Shown: piece by piece, positions 52,342-61,270 of the stretch
Layout of the letters: the number at the start of each line of letters is the position of its first letter
How positions within the stretch are numbered: position 1 is the first letter of the stretch
Source: Desulfobaculum xiamenense
GTDB taxonomy: Bacteria; Desulfobacterota; Desulfovibrionia; Desulfovibrionales; Desulfovibrionaceae
DNA: 64,000 bases
NCBI RefSeq assembly: GCF_011927665.1
Contig: NZ_JAATJA010000002.1
Location: 868,001-932,000 of the forward strand
Direction: 5' to 3'
Translations under genes and position numbers: made by a program
Notes under the pieces: model-generated
Told to the model about the DNA's origin: nothing
The model's database searches: none
What the model saw: only the letters and a program-made list of their open reading frames with translations

Positions 52342-54198
52342 ATGGGCGGAGCCATTCTCGGCATATCGGCCTTCTATCACGACAGCGCGGCGGTGCTGCT
52401 GCGCGGCGGGCGCATTGTCGCCGCTGCGCAGGAGGAGCGCTTTACCCGGCGCAAGCACGATCCCGCCTTTCCACGCAACGCCGTGCGCTACGTCCTCGAC
52501 GAGGGTGGGCTGCGGCTGGAGGATCTGGACGCCGTCGCCTTCTACGACAAGCCCTACCTCAAGTTCGAGCGGCTCTTGGAAACCTACCACGGTTTCGCGC
52601 CGCGCGGCCTGACGAGCTTTCTCTCCGCCATTCCGGTGTGGATTCGCGAAAAGCTCTTCATGCGGCGGCTTATGCGCGACGAACTCGGCCCCGCGCTGGA
52701 CGCCGAGGTGCCGCTGCTCTTCCCGGAGCATCACCTCTCGCACGCGGCGTCGGCCTTCTATCCCTCGCCCTTTCCCGAGGCGGCCATCCTCACGCTGGAC
52801 GGCGTGGGCGAATGGGCCACCATGAGCATCTGCCGGGGCAGCGGGCGTGATATCACCATCCTGCGCGAGCTGCGCTTTCCGCATTCGCTGGGGCTTTTGT
52901 ATTCGGCGTTCACGGCGTACTGCGGCTTTCGCGTTAATAGCGGCGAGTACAAACTGATGGGACTCGCTCCCTATGGCCGGGCCGACGGCGAGCGCGTTCG
53001 CGAGTGGAAGGCCCGCATCCTCGACGAGGTCGTGGACCTGCGTCCGGACGGCTCGCTACTCCTCAACATGGACTATTTCAATTACGCCACCGGGCTGACC
53101 ATGTTCACAGCGGACCGCTGGCGCGAAACGTTCGGCATCCCCCCGCGCGAGCCGGAAAGCGCCATCTCGCAGGAGTACATGGACATGGCGTTGGCCGTGC
53201 AGCAGGTCACCGAAGATGCCGTGTTCCGGCTGGCGCGCACCGCCCGAGAACTGACGGGGCTTGAGAACCTCGTCATGGCCGGGGGCGTGGCCCTTAACTG
53301 CGTGGCCAACGGTAAGCTTGTGCGCAGCGGCATCTTTCGCGACGTGTGGGTGCAGCCTGCGGCGGGCGACGCCGGGGGTGCACTTGGCGCGGCGCTGGTG
53401 GCGCATCACATCTGGCAGGGGAACGAGCGCGAGGTGCAGAGCGGGGACGCCATGCATGGCGCCTACCTCGGTCCGTCCTTCGGCGAGGGCAGCATTATGC
53501 GCACGGCGCGGCGTTTCGACGCGCCCTTCGTGCGTTATGACGATTTTGCGACGCTCTGCGACGATGTGGCCGGGCTGATCGCGCAGGGCAAGGTGGTGGG
53601 CTGGTTTCAGGGGCGCATGGAATTTGGGCCGCGCGCCCTTGGCAACCGGAGCATCGTCGGCGACCCGCGCGACCCCGAGATGCAGCGCAAGCTGAACCTC
53701 AAGATCAAGTACCGCGAGGGCTTCCGGCCCTTCGCCCCCTCGGTCATGGAGGAGGAATCGGCCAGCTACTTCGGGCTGGATCGACCCTCGCCGTACATGC
53801 TTCTCGTCGCGCCCGTGGCGGAGGACATCCGCAATCCGCTGCCCGAGGGCTACGACGACATGGACCTGCACCGGCGGCTCTACGTGCTGCGTTCGACCAT
53901 TCCGGCCGTGACGCACGTGGACTATTCGGCGCGCATCCAGAGCGTGAACCGCGACACCAATCCGCGCTACTGGTCCCTCATCGACGCCTTCCGGCGTCTG
54001 ACGGGGTGCGCTCTGGTGGTCAACACGAGCTTCAATGTGCGCGGCGAGCCCATCGTGTGCACCCCGCACGACGCCTACACCTGCTTCATGCGTACGGAGA
54101 TGGATGTGCTGGTGCTCGGCGATTTTCTGTTCCGCAAGGAGGAGCAGCCGCCGTGGCGCGAATCCGCCGACTGGCGCGAGACCTTTGCCCTCGATTGA
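52342..54198 (+). CDS. Carbamoyltransferase (NodU/CmcH/SxtI family)
   Basis: 618 residues. Transfers a carbamoyl group from carbamoyl phosphate (via carbamoyladenylate) to a hydroxyl of an acceptor. N-terminal YrdC-unrelated HSP70-fold: MGGAILGISAFYHDSAAVLL, EERFTRRKHDPAFP, PEHHLSHAASAFYPSPF; then FRVNSGEYKLMGLAPYG, AGGVALNCVANGKL, QPAAGDAGGALGAAL; and the C-terminal domain with GRMEFGPRALGNRSIV and KYREGFRPFAPSVM. Start: ATG at 52342 with AGGGGAGGAGC upstream; 13 bp after DUF5989. The acceptor is unknown; a sugar of the surface glycan, or a natural product, is possible. Confidence 0.92.
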   Translation: MGGAILGISAFYHDSAAVLLRGGRIVAAAQEERFTRRKHDPAFPRNAVRYVLDEGGLRLEDLDAVAFYDKPYLKFERLLETYHGFAPRGLTSFLSAIPVWIREKLFMRRLMRDELGPALDAEVPLLFPEHHLSHAASAFYPSPFPEAAILTLDGVGEWATMSICRGSGRDITILRELRFPHSLGLLYSAFTAYCGFRVNSGEYKLMGLAPYGRADGERVREWKARILDEVVDLRPDGSLLLNMDYFNYATGLTMFTADRWRETFGIPPREPESAISQEYMDMALAVQQVTEDAVFRLARTARELTGLENLVMAGGVALNCVANGKLVRSGIFRDVWVQPAAGDAGGALGAALVAHHIWQGNEREVQSGDAMHGAYLGPSFGEGSIMRTARRFDAPFVRYDDFATLCDDVAGLIAQGKVVGWFQGRMEFGPRALGNRSIVGDPRDPEMQRKLNLKIKYREGFRPFAPSVMEEESASYFGLDRPSPYMLLVAPVAEDIRNPLPEGYDDMDLHRRLYVLRSTIPAVTHVDYSARIQSVNRDTNPRYWSLIDAFRRLTGCALVVNTSFNVRGEPIVCTPHDAYTCFMRTEMDVLVLGDFLFRKEEQPPWRESADWRETFALD

Positions 54199-54395
54199 TA
54201 GTATGCTTCGCCAAGCCGGTGAACGGCGGAATTTCGGAGTTTCGTCTTCAACGTGCACGCATGGCTTGACGTGCAGATGCAGGCGAATGTATGCAGACGC
54301 GGTCGGGCTGCGGATGCGATTTTTCATGCACCGCGGCGCACGGAAACGACGGCAGAACGCAAGTCTGCATCCGAGAGGGAAAAGGAGAGGATTGG

Positions 54396-54803
54396 ATGTC
54401 AAGGATAGAATTTACCGACGACATGAGACTCGGCATCGATGACATCGACGAGCAGCACGAGAAGCTCATCGACCTCATCAATGAATTGTACGAGGCCATC
54501 ATGGACGGCAGCGACGCAGACGTCATAGACGAGATCGTCGACGAGGCCCATGATTATATCGGGTACCACTTCTCCACGGAGCAGGATCTCATGGAGCGCT
54601 ACGAGTACCCCGAGATTGATGAGCACACCGATGAGCATGACGACTACATCCTGCGTTCGTCGGAGCACCTTGTCGATGCTGGCGACAACCGCGAGGGACT
54701 GGCCGGAGACGTGCTTGAGTTCCTGACCGACTGGTGGGTGACGCACATTGGCGATACCGACCGCAGGCTCGTCGAGTTCCTGAAGAAGAAGGGCGTGGCC
54801 TAA
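54396..54803 (+). CDS. Bacteriohemerythrin
   Basis: 135 residues. All seven iron ligands of the hemerythrin fold can be placed: H21 (DEQHEKLI), H58 and E62 (YHFSTEQDL), H77 and H81 (HTDEHDD), H117 and D122 (THIGDTD). Reversible O2 binding in the cytoplasm, giving oxygen storage or sensing in an anaerobe or microaerophile. Start: ATG at 54396 with AAAGGAGAGGATTGG as SD. Single gene, with a bidirectional terminator downstream. Confidence 0.93.
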   Translation: MSRIEFTDDMRLGIDDIDEQHEKLIDLINELYEAIMDGSDADVIDEIVDEAHDYIGYHFSTEQDLMERYEYPEIDEHTDEHDDYILRSSEHLVDAGDNREGLAGDVLEFLTDWWVTHIGDTDRRLVEFLKKKGVA

Positions 54804-54825
54804 GCGCCTGTCCATACGGGAATAT

Positions 54826-54857
54826 GAAAGGCCCCCCGGCATGCCGGGGGGCCTTTC
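54826..54857. terminator. Bidirectional terminator
   Basis: GAAAGGCCCCCCGG / CCGGGGGGCCTTTC (14-bp perfect stem, 4-nt loop CATG) between hemerythrin (plus) and the aminotransferase (minus); T-rich or A-rich flanks on both sides. Confidence 0.88.
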
Positions 54858-54878
54858 TTGCGTTTAGAGCGTGGGGTG

Positions 54879-56072
54879 CTACTTGGAGAGCTTTTCGTAG
54901 ACCTTGCGGAAGCCGTCGGCGGAGCGGCGGATGACCTCCTCGCCAACGCAGAAGGCGAGGCGGAAGTAGCCAGGGCAGCCGAAGCCGGAGCCGGGCACCG
55001 CGAGGATACGCTCTTCCTGAAGGGCACGGGCGAGGGCCTTGTCGTCGCCGCCGGGAGCCTCGGGGAAGAAGTAGAACGCGCCCTTGGGCATGGTGAAGTT
55101 GAAGCCAGCGTCGTCGAGCACGCGGGTCATGGCCTTGCGGCGTTCGGCGTAGACGGTGACGTTGACCTGCGAACCGATGGCCCGCGCCATGAGCGCCTGC
55201 CCGATGGCCGGGGCGTTCACGAAGCCGAGGATGCGGTTGGTGAGCGTCAGGGCAGCGATGAGTTCGTCAAGCTCGGGCATGTTGGGCGAGGGCACCACGT
55301 AGCCCACGCGTTCGCCAGCCAGCGAGAGATTCTTGGAGAAGGAGCTGACGGCGATGGCGTAGGGATACAGCGGCAGGATGGAGGGAACCTCCACGCCGTC
55401 GTAGGTCAAAAAGCGGTACGGCTCGTCGGAGATGAGGAAGATGGGCCGTCCGAACTCGCGCGACTTGCGTTCAAGGATGGCGGCCAGTCCGCGCAGTTCC
55501 TCTTCGGTGTACACCGCGCCGGTGGGGTTGTTGGGCGAGTTGACCAGCACCGCGCGGGTGTTCTTGCCGATGGCGGCGTCCATGGCTTCGAGGTCCAGCT
55601 CGAAGGTCAGCGGACGGGCGGGCACCGGCTTCAGGCTGCCGCCGTAGTTGGAGACGTAGAAGCCGTATTCGACGAAGTACGGGGCGGGGCACACGACCTC
55701 GTCACCGGCTTCGAGGATGGCGCGGAACAGGGCGTTGAGTCCGCCAGCCGCGCCGCAGGTGATGATGAGTCCGCTCGGGGCGATGGTGATGCCCTGCTCG
55801 CGGGAGAGGTGCTCGGCCAGCGCCTCGCGGGCGTAGCCGTAGCCGGAGTTCGGCATGTAGCCGAAGGCGAAGGGCTTGTCAGCGTTGGCGGCGATGTCGG
55901 CCAGCGCCTGCCCCACGGCGGCGGGAGCGGGAAGGTCCGGATTGCCGAGGCTGAAGTCGCACACGGCGTCTTCGCCGTACTTGGCCTTGAGCTCCAGCCC
56001 TGCCTCGAACATCTTGCGGATCATGGAAGAGTTGCTGAGGTAACCCTTGATCTGAGAGGCCAGAATCTGCAT
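54879..56072 (-). CDS. Class I/II aminotransferase (PLP-dependent)
   Basis: 397 residues. Fold type I: FSLGNPDLPAP at the N-terminus, CGAAGGLNALFRAIL (PLP phosphate), VNSPNNPTGAVY, SDEPYRFLTY (Asp contacts PLP N), SSFSKNLSLAGERVGY with the Schiff-base Lys247, and SGFGCPGYFRLAF near the C-terminus (Arg binds the carboxylate). Amino donor and acceptor unknown. Start ATG at 56072. The 81-bp gap to the upstream sigma-54 gene is small enough for co-transcription. Confidence 0.9.
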   Translation of the reverse strand: MQILASQIKGYLSNSSMIRKMFEAGLELKAKYGEDAVCDFSLGNPDLPAPAAVGQALADIAANADKPFAFGYMPNSGYGYAREALAEHLSREQGITIAPSGLIITCGAAGGLNALFRAILEAGDEVVCPAPYFVEYGFYVSNYGGSLKPVPARPLTFELDLEAMDAAIGKNTRAVLVNSPNNPTGAVYTEEELRGLAAILERKSREFGRPIFLISDEPYRFLTYDGVEVPSILPLYPYAIAVSSFSKNLSLAGERVGYVVPSPNMPELDELIAALTLTNRILGFVNAPAIGQALMARAIGSQVNVTVYAERRKAMTRVLDDAGFNFTMPKGAFYFFPEAPGGDDKALARALQEERILAVPGSGFGCPGYFRLAFCVGEEVIRRSADGFRKVYEKLSK

Positions 56073-56153
56073 GGCGAGGTCCTTGTTGCGTGTTTGACGG
56101 TTGCGTACACCGGGGATTCACGATCGTTCCGACGCGCCGGATGGGGCGGCGGG

Positions 56154-57563
56154 TCAGGGAACGTCCAGCCCCAGCTTCTTGTATTCCGAAATTTTGTTGC
56201 GCAGGGTGCGTACGGATATGCCGAGCAGTTCCGCCGCCTGCGTGCGGTTTCCGGAGGTCTGCTCCAGCCGCTTGAGAATGGCGATGCGCTCGATGTCCTC
56301 AAGGCGCATCTCGTTGCCGGACAGGGCGCTTTCGAGGGGCATGGCCGTCTCTGTGGGGGCGGCGGCGTCGGCTGTCTGCATGGGTGCCGCGTCGTCCTCG
56401 GGCAGCGGCCATGCGTCGAGATCGAGCAGAAAATGGCGTTCCTCGATGGGGCCGTTGCCCGCGAGCAGTACGGCGCGCTCCATGAGGTTCTGAAGTTCGC
56501 GCACGTTGCCGGGCCAGTCGTAGTCGAGCAGCCACTGACGCGCCGAGTCCGAGAATTCGAGGTGCGGCAGGGCGTACTCCGTGGTGTAGTGGTCCACGAA
56601 GAAGCGGGCGAGGCGCACGATGTCGTCCCCGCGGCTGCGCAGTGGCGGCAGCCGCAGCGGAATGACGTTGAGCCGGAAATAGAGGTCCTGCCGGAATTCT
56701 TTGTTGCGGACGCTTTCCTCGATGTCGCGGTTGGTGGTGGCGAGGACGCGCACGTCCACCTTGATCGTTTCGGTGCCGCCCACGCGGTCGATCTCGCCTT
56801 CCTGAAGCACGCGCAGGAGCTTGGCCTGAAGGCCGAGGTCCATCTCGGAAATTTCGTCGAGGAGGATGGTGCCGCCGTCGGCCAACTCGAAGCGGCCGGG
56901 CTTGCGGCTGATCGCGCCGGTGAATGCGCCCTTCTCGTGGCCGAAGAGTTCGCTTTCCAGCAGGTGTTCGGGCAGGGCCGCGCAGTTGATGGCCACGAAG
57001 GGACCGTTCGCGCGTCTGCTCTTCTGGTGCAGGTAGCGGGCGAACATTTCCTTGCCGGTGCCGGATTCGCCGGAGATGAGCACCGAGGCCTTGGACGGGG
57101 CCACCTGTGCCGCGAGGGCCAGAACGCGCCGCACAACAGGATGCTGGCCGATGATGGTCACGCCGTCGGACGCGGTCGGCTGGGGGGTTGGTTTGGACGG
57201 CTCGGGGCCGTTGGTGCGGGGAAGCGCCGCGCGCACCTTGTCCCACATGAGCGGTTCCAGCCAGTAGTCGCGCGCGCCCAGTTCGAGGAAGCGCTTCGCG
57301 TCGGTCGCGCAGCCGCGTTCGGTGAAGATGATGACCGGCGGGAAGCCGTTGTCCCGCGTGGCGTGGGCGAGCAGATCCTCCGCCTTGTAGCCGGGAAGCT
57401 GGTCCACGGAAAAGACGAGGCACGGCGAGTTTTTGGCGACAAAATCGATGGCGCCGCCGAGATTCTCGGCCAGCCCAGCGGTGATGTCAGCCTCGCGCAG
57501 CGACGGGAACAGCCCGGTTACGGACTGGGGTTTGGAGAGGAAGAGGATGGTCTTGCCCGACAT
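56154..57563 (-). CDS. Sigma-54-dependent transcriptional activator with receiver-like N-terminus
   Basis: 469 residues. Residues 1-115 look like a receiver fold but with substitutions: strand 1 is KTILFLSKP, without the acidic pair; the loop reads SVDQLPG; and the Lys position is Glu (YWLEPL). The AAA+ domain is complete: [13 protein letters not shown] (Walker A), [19 protein letters not shown] (GAFTGA loop), [12 protein letters not shown] (Walker B) and [17 protein letters not shown]. The C-terminal Fis-type HTH is [21 protein letters not shown]. Binds an upstream enhancer and opens sigma-54 promoters; the pseudo-receiver suggests non-phospho control. Start: ATG 57563; an in-frame TTG at 57575 sits nearer GGAAAGG and might be used instead. 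Confidence 0.88.
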   Translation of the reverse strand: MSGKTILFLSKPQSVTGLFPSLREADITAGLAENLGGAIDFVAKNSPCLVFSVDQLPGYKAEDLLAHATRDNGFPPVIIFTERGCATDAKRFLELGARDYWLEPLMWDKVRAALPRTNGPEPSKPTPQPTASDGVTIIGQHPVVRRVLALAAQVAPSKASVLISGESGTGKEMFARYLHQKSRRANGPFVAINCAALPEHLLESELFGHEKGAFTGAISRKPGRFELADGGTILLDEISEMDLGLQAKLLRVLQEGEIDRVGGTETIKVDVRVLATTNRDIEESVRNKEFRQDLYFRLNVIPLRLPPLRSRGDDIVRLARFFVDHYTTEYALPHLEFSDSARQWLLDYDWPGNVRELQNLMERAVLLAGNGPIEERHFLLDLDAWPLPEDDAAPMQTADAAAPTETAMPLESALSGNEMRLEDIERIAILKRLEQTSGNRTQAAELLGISVRTLRNKISEYKKLGLDVP

Positions 57564-57655
57564 GACACAAGTCAATAGCCTTTCCGCCGAGTATTATCAA
57601 TCGTTTGCGCCCATGGTTCGGCCGAAGCGCCGCGCTCGGGTCCGCCGGGAGCGCG

Positions 57656-57684
57656 TTGACGCATGCATCCGTACGGAATACCTT
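57656..57684 (+). promoter_or_regulatory. Possible promoter for larB
   Basis: TTGACG, 17-bp spacer, TACCTT (three of six -10 bases), 30 bp before the larB start. Weak -10, low confidence. Confidence 0.3.
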
Positions 57685-57713
57685 AGCACGATTGAATGAA
57701 TTGTGGAGGAGAA

Positions 57714-58502
57714 ATGAACGCGGCCGACATTCTTGAACTCTTTGGGCAGATCGCCCACGGCGCACTTTCGCCCGAGGAGGCCCTCGAATCCTTTCGCGGC
57801 ATGCCCGTGGCCGAGCTGTGCGCCGGTGTCACGCTCGACATTCACCGCCTTGCCCGCACCGGACAGGGCGAGGTGATTTTCGGACCCGGCAAGACGCTGG
57901 CGCAGCTTGAGACCTGCGTGCGCGGCTTTCTGGACGCCGGGCAGCCCGTGCTGGCCACCCGCTTGTCCGCCGACAAGGGCCGCGCGCTGGCGGAGCTGTT
58001 CCCGCAGGGCACGTTTCACGAGCAGTCCGGGTTGTTTGTCCTCGGGGCGGACCTCGGGCTGGACGGTCCCTATCCCCGCCGGGCATCGGTGCTGGTGGTC
58101 ACGGCCGGTTCGTCGGACATGGGTGTCGCGCTGGAGGCCTACGGCACCGCCCGCTTCTTCGGGCTGGATTGCGGGTTGATATCCGACGTGGGTGTGGCTG
58201 GCGTGCACCGCCTTGCCCCGCATCTGGAGGCACTGGCCGAGGCCGTGGCGCTCATCGTGGTGGCCGGAATGGATGGCGCGCTGCCGAGCGTGTTGGCCGG
58301 GCTGGTGCCCGCGCCGATCATCGGCGTGCCGAGCACCTCTGGCGGCGGCAATCCCATGGGTGGGGTGGCCTCGCTTATGGCCATGCTCAATTCGTGCTCC
58401 CCCGGCGTCTCGGTGATGAACATCGACAACGGGTTCGGCGCGGCGGCCTTCGCGGCCAAGCTCATTGCCTCGGCGCGTCGGGAAGGGACCGCGCGGGTCT
58501 AA
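57714..58502 (+). CDS. larB: Nickel pincer cofactor biosynthesis protein LarB (AIRC-like)
   Basis: 262 residues. LarB carboxylates and hydrolyses nicotinic acid adenine dinucleotide in nickel-pincer nucleotide synthesis for lactate racemase-type enzymes. The C-terminal ~140 residues have the AIRC fold with VLVVTAGSSDMGVALEA, VVAGMDGALPSVLAGLV, GVPSTSGGGNPMGG and NIDNGFGAAAFAAKL. Start: ATG 57714 with GGAGGAGAA; an upstream GTG/ATG at 57696 adds six residues without a good SD. No larA, larC or larE is seen near it, so its partners are elsewhere or the cofactor has another user. Confidence 0.9.
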   Translation: MNAADILELFGQIAHGALSPEEALESFRGMPVAELCAGVTLDIHRLARTGQGEVIFGPGKTLAQLETCVRGFLDAGQPVLATRLSADKGRALAELFPQGTFHEQSGLFVLGADLGLDGPYPRRASVLVVTAGSSDMGVALEAYGTARFFGLDCGLISDVGVAGVHRLAPHLEALAEAVALIVVAGMDGALPSVLAGLVPAPIIGVPSTSGGGNPMGGVASLMAMLNSCSPGVSVMNIDNGFGAAAFAAKLIASARREGTARV

Positions 58503-58592
58503 CGGAGCGCGCTTGCGCTTTTCGACGCATCGCGGCATCGTGCCCGTTTCCGTCGCCACGGGCGGCAGGGATTTTGAAAGCAGGAGTGGACG

Positions 58593-59357
58593 GTGAAGAT
58601 GGATATTTCTGCCCCGAAGGTCTGCGCCATGGACTTTCGCGTGCGCGTTACGGACGCTGGCGCGGACGAGCGGGGAAGCATCGTCGGCGTCGCGGGATTT
58701 CTTCAGGAGATTGCCGCGCATCACGCCCGGCTGCTTGGTTTCGGTACCGCGCGGCTCAACGAGTCCGGCGTGACGTGGGTGCTGGCCCGCGAGTATGTCG
58801 AGATGCGCCGTTACCCCGTCTACGGCGAAAGCGTGCGTGTGGAGACGTGGCCCGCCTCGCTGGAGCGCAGCCGCGCCCGGCGCGACTTTCGCATTCTGGA
58901 CGCGGATGGCGCGGAACTCGGCGTGGCCACCAGCGTGTGGGCGCCCATGGACCTCGCCACGCGTCGGCTGGGCACCATTCCCGAGGGCATGTCCGCCGAC
59001 TTCCCCGAGACCCCGTGCCATAGCGTGGAGCTGCCGGGACGTGCCGTTTCCCGCCTGCGCGATGTCGAGGCCGAGGCGCGAATCCTCGCCCGCCGGGGCG
59101 ACATCGACGTGAACGGTCACGTGAACAACGTGCATTTCTTCGAATGGGCGCTGGAGTGCCTTCCCGGCGATACCGCCTGCCGTCCCGCGACGCTGGATAT
59201 TTCATTCCGGGCCGAGGCCGTTGCCGGGCAGGTCATCCTTGCCCGCTGCGCAAGGCAGGATGACGGCTCAATGCTGCACGCCCTCGTGCGCGAGGACGAC
59301 GGCGCGGAAGTGGCGCGGGTGCGCACCACCTGGGCGTCTTCCTCCGAAGGCCGATAA
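58593..59357 (+). CDS. Acyl-ACP thioesterase-like protein
   Basis: 254 residues, two tandem hotdog domains. N-terminal part FRVRVTDAGADERGSIVGV and LQEIAAHHARLLGFG; a segment typical of catalysis, IDVNGHVNNVHFFEW, in the second half. Hydrolyses acyl-ACP or a related thioester in the cytoplasm. Start: GTG at 58593 is used because GGAG lies 7 nt upstream (CAGGAGTGGACG); ATG at 58599 would be too far from it. Substrate chain length not deducible. Possibly co-transcribed with larB (90 bp gap) and the M24 gene (21 bp gap). Confidence 0.82.
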   Translation: MKMDISAPKVCAMDFRVRVTDAGADERGSIVGVAGFLQEIAAHHARLLGFGTARLNESGVTWVLAREYVEMRRYPVYGESVRVETWPASLERSRARRDFRILDADGAELGVATSVWAPMDLATRRLGTIPEGMSADFPETPCHSVELPGRAVSRLRDVEAEARILARRGDIDVNGHVNNVHFFEWALECLPGDTACRPATLDISFRAEAVAGQVILARCARQDDGSMLHALVREDDGAEVARVRTTWASSSEGR

Positions 59358-59378
59358 CGGAACAAACGGACAGGAATC

Positions 59379-60449
59379 ATGAACGCAGAGACATACGCGG
59401 CACGCCGAGAGCGCGTGCGGGAAAAGCTCGCCGAGCGTGGGCTGGATGCCATGCTGGTGTCCTCCCCGGCCAACAGGTTCTACTTGAGCGGCTTCGAGCT
59501 GCACGATCCGCAATGCAACGAGTCTTCGGGCATGGTGCTGGTCACCCGTTCCTGTGGCGACTGGCTGCTCACGGATTCCCGCTATCGCGACGCGGTGCGC
59601 CGCATCTGGGACGAGGATCGGGTGTTCATCTACGGCGCTCCGCGCCATCAGAGCATCGCGGCCTTTCTGAAGGACCTCGGCGTCGGGCCTGTGGCCTTCG
59701 AGGAGCAGAGCTTCAGCTATCGCTTCTGGAAGGATATGTCGGCCGGGGTGGAACTGCTGCCGGTGAGCGGCGTGGTGGAGTCGCTGCGCGTCATCAAGGA
59801 CGCGGACGAGATTGCCGCCATGCGTCGCTCCTGCGCGTTGAACCACAAGGTCTTTGCGCAGCTTGAGGCCTGCCTCGTCCCCGGCGTGAGCGAACGGGAA
59901 CTGGCGTGGGAGATCGAGAAGCTCTACCGCGAGCAAGGCGCGAGCGAGCTGGCCTTCGCCACCATCGCCGCCGTCGGTCCCAATGGCGCGCTGCCGCATG
60001 CCGTGCCCGGCGAGGCGATCATCACGGCCAATAGCCCCGTGCTGGTGGACAAGGGCTGCCGCGTGGACGACTACTGCTCGGACCAGACGCGGACCTTCTG
60101 GGTGGGCGACACGCCGCCGGATCACTTTCGCCGCGCGTTGGACCGCACGCGCGAGGCGCAGGCCGCGGGCATCGCCGCCATCGCGCCGGGGCGTCCGCTG
60201 CGCTCGGCCTACGGCGCCGCTGTGGCGGTGTTCGCCAAGTACGGGCAGGAGGCGCATTTCACCCATTCCCTCGGCCACGGCGTGGGGCTTGAGACCCACG
60301 AGCTTCCCGGCGTGTCCTCGCGCAGCGAGGGCGTGTTCCGTCCGGGGATGGTGGTCACGGTGGAGCCGGGCCTGTATTATCCGGAATGGGGCGGCATCCG
60401 CTGGGAACACATGGTGCTTGTCACCGATGACGGCTGCGAGGTCCTGTGA
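59379..60449 (+). CDS. M24 family metallopeptidase (Xaa-Pro aminopeptidase-like)
   Basis: 356 residues. N-terminal creatinase-type domain (YAARRERVREKLAERGLDAML), catalytic pita-bread domain with LVDKGCRVDDYCSDQTRTFWVG (metal Asp pair), FTHSLGHGVGLETHE (metal His), VTVEPGLYYPEWGGIRWEHMV (two metal Glu). Releases N-terminal residues before proline. Start ATG 59379 with ACAGGAATC. Stop overlaps the next start by GTGA. Confidence 0.9.
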   Translation: MNAETYAARRERVREKLAERGLDAMLVSSPANRFYLSGFELHDPQCNESSGMVLVTRSCGDWLLTDSRYRDAVRRIWDEDRVFIYGAPRHQSIAAFLKDLGVGPVAFEEQSFSYRFWKDMSAGVELLPVSGVVESLRVIKDADEIAAMRRSCALNHKVFAQLEACLVPGVSERELAWEIEKLYREQGASELAFATIAAVGPNGALPHAVPGEAIITANSPVLVDKGCRVDDYCSDQTRTFWVGDTPPDHFRRALDRTREAQAAGIAAIAPGRPLRSAYGAAVAVFAKYGQEAHFTHSLGHGVGLETHELPGVSSRSEGVFRPGMVVTVEPGLYYPEWGGIRWEHMVLVTDDGCEVL

Positions 60450-60754
60450 TACGCAAGAAGAGAATAGGCAAGGCCCGCAGTAGGGCCTACGCGGAGGCGG
60501 CGGTGCGTCCGGCGCATTCGCGGCGGCTGTATCTGCGCATTGCCCCGCAGGACATGGCGTACCTCAAGTTCATTCTTGAAGGCTACGATAATTTGGCTTA
60601 TTTGAGCACTGTGGACCGTTATTCCGCAGTGGCGCAGTTCGTGTATGCTCCTGGACAGGAGCGCGAGGCCCGCGAATTTCTGGAGTCCATGCGGGCAGAG
60701 GTGGAATTCACGATCATCGATCCTGCGGACTTGCGCAAGGAAGGGGAAGAATGA
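60446..60754 (+). CDS. DUF4911 domain protein
   Basis: 102 residues. YLRIAPQDMAYLKFILEGYDNLAYLSTVDR is the family core. N-terminal ~25 residues are basic and not part of it. Function unknown; small soluble protein. Start: GTG at 60446 overlapping the peptidase stop (GTGA); its own stop overlaps the next gene. Confidence 0.82.
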   Translation: MIRKKRIGKARSRAYAEAAVRPAHSRRLYLRIAPQDMAYLKFILEGYDNLAYLSTVDRYSAVAQFVYAPGQEREAREFLESMRAEVEFTIIDPADLRKEGEE

Positions 60755-61191
60755 CGATCATCGCACGCAGGCGTCTGTTCGTCGTGCTGGCTGGGCTGGT
60801 AGCCATGCTGTGCATGGGCATGGGCGGCACCACGAGCACGGACATGGTGAAGAGGATTCCGCAGCCGGACAGGTCGTTTACGGTCTATGTCGTGGATGTG
60901 GAGGACGTGAGCTACGTCGTGGAGGATTTCTCGGTGGACGGCATGACCATGGTCCCCGTGTTCATCGGCCGGGCCGAGGCGAGCATCGACTTCGCCAACG
61001 TCAGTAGCGTGGCCTTTATCCATTCCGGAAAGAAGCTCGTGGCCAGCGTGAGCTTTCGCGACGGTGATGAGCGCGAAGTGACCGTGAATCCGGACACGCA
61101 GTTTTACGGGCGCGTCAAGTGGGGCCTCATGCGCCTTGCCGCACGCGACATCCGTAGCCTGACCTTCCGTGGGACTGGCGCGAACGAGTAG
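60751..61191 (+). CDS. Exported protein of unknown function
   Basis: 146 residues. N-terminal signal or anchor (RRRLFVVLAGLVAMLCMGMGG), possibly a lipoprotein because of the Cys in AMLCMG, although the surroundings are not a classical lipobox. Beta-rich mature part (TVYVVDVEDVSYVVEDFSVDG, ASIDFANVSSVAFIHSGKK). Not recognised. Starts with an ATGA overlap; followed by a hairpin. Confidence 0.68.
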   Translation: MTIIARRRLFVVLAGLVAMLCMGMGGTTSTDMVKRIPQPDRSFTVYVVDVEDVSYVVEDFSVDGMTMVPVFIGRAEASIDFANVSSVAFIHSGKKLVASVSFRDGDEREVTVNPDTQFYGRVKWGLMRLAARDIRSLTFRGTGANE

Positions 61192-61213
61192 AAGATTTTT
61201 CGGCCATCATGCA

Positions 61214-61249
61214 AGACGGCCCGCAACGCATCGGCGTTGCGGGCCGTCT
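61214..61249. terminator. Convergent terminator hairpin
   Basis: AGACGGCCCGCAACGC / GCGTTGCGGGCCGTCT perfect 16-bp stem, 4-nt loop, then CACTTTTG on the plus strand; lies between the unknown exported gene and ydfG (minus). Confidence 0.85.
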
Positions 61250-61270
61250 CACTTTTGTGCGGTGGAGAAT

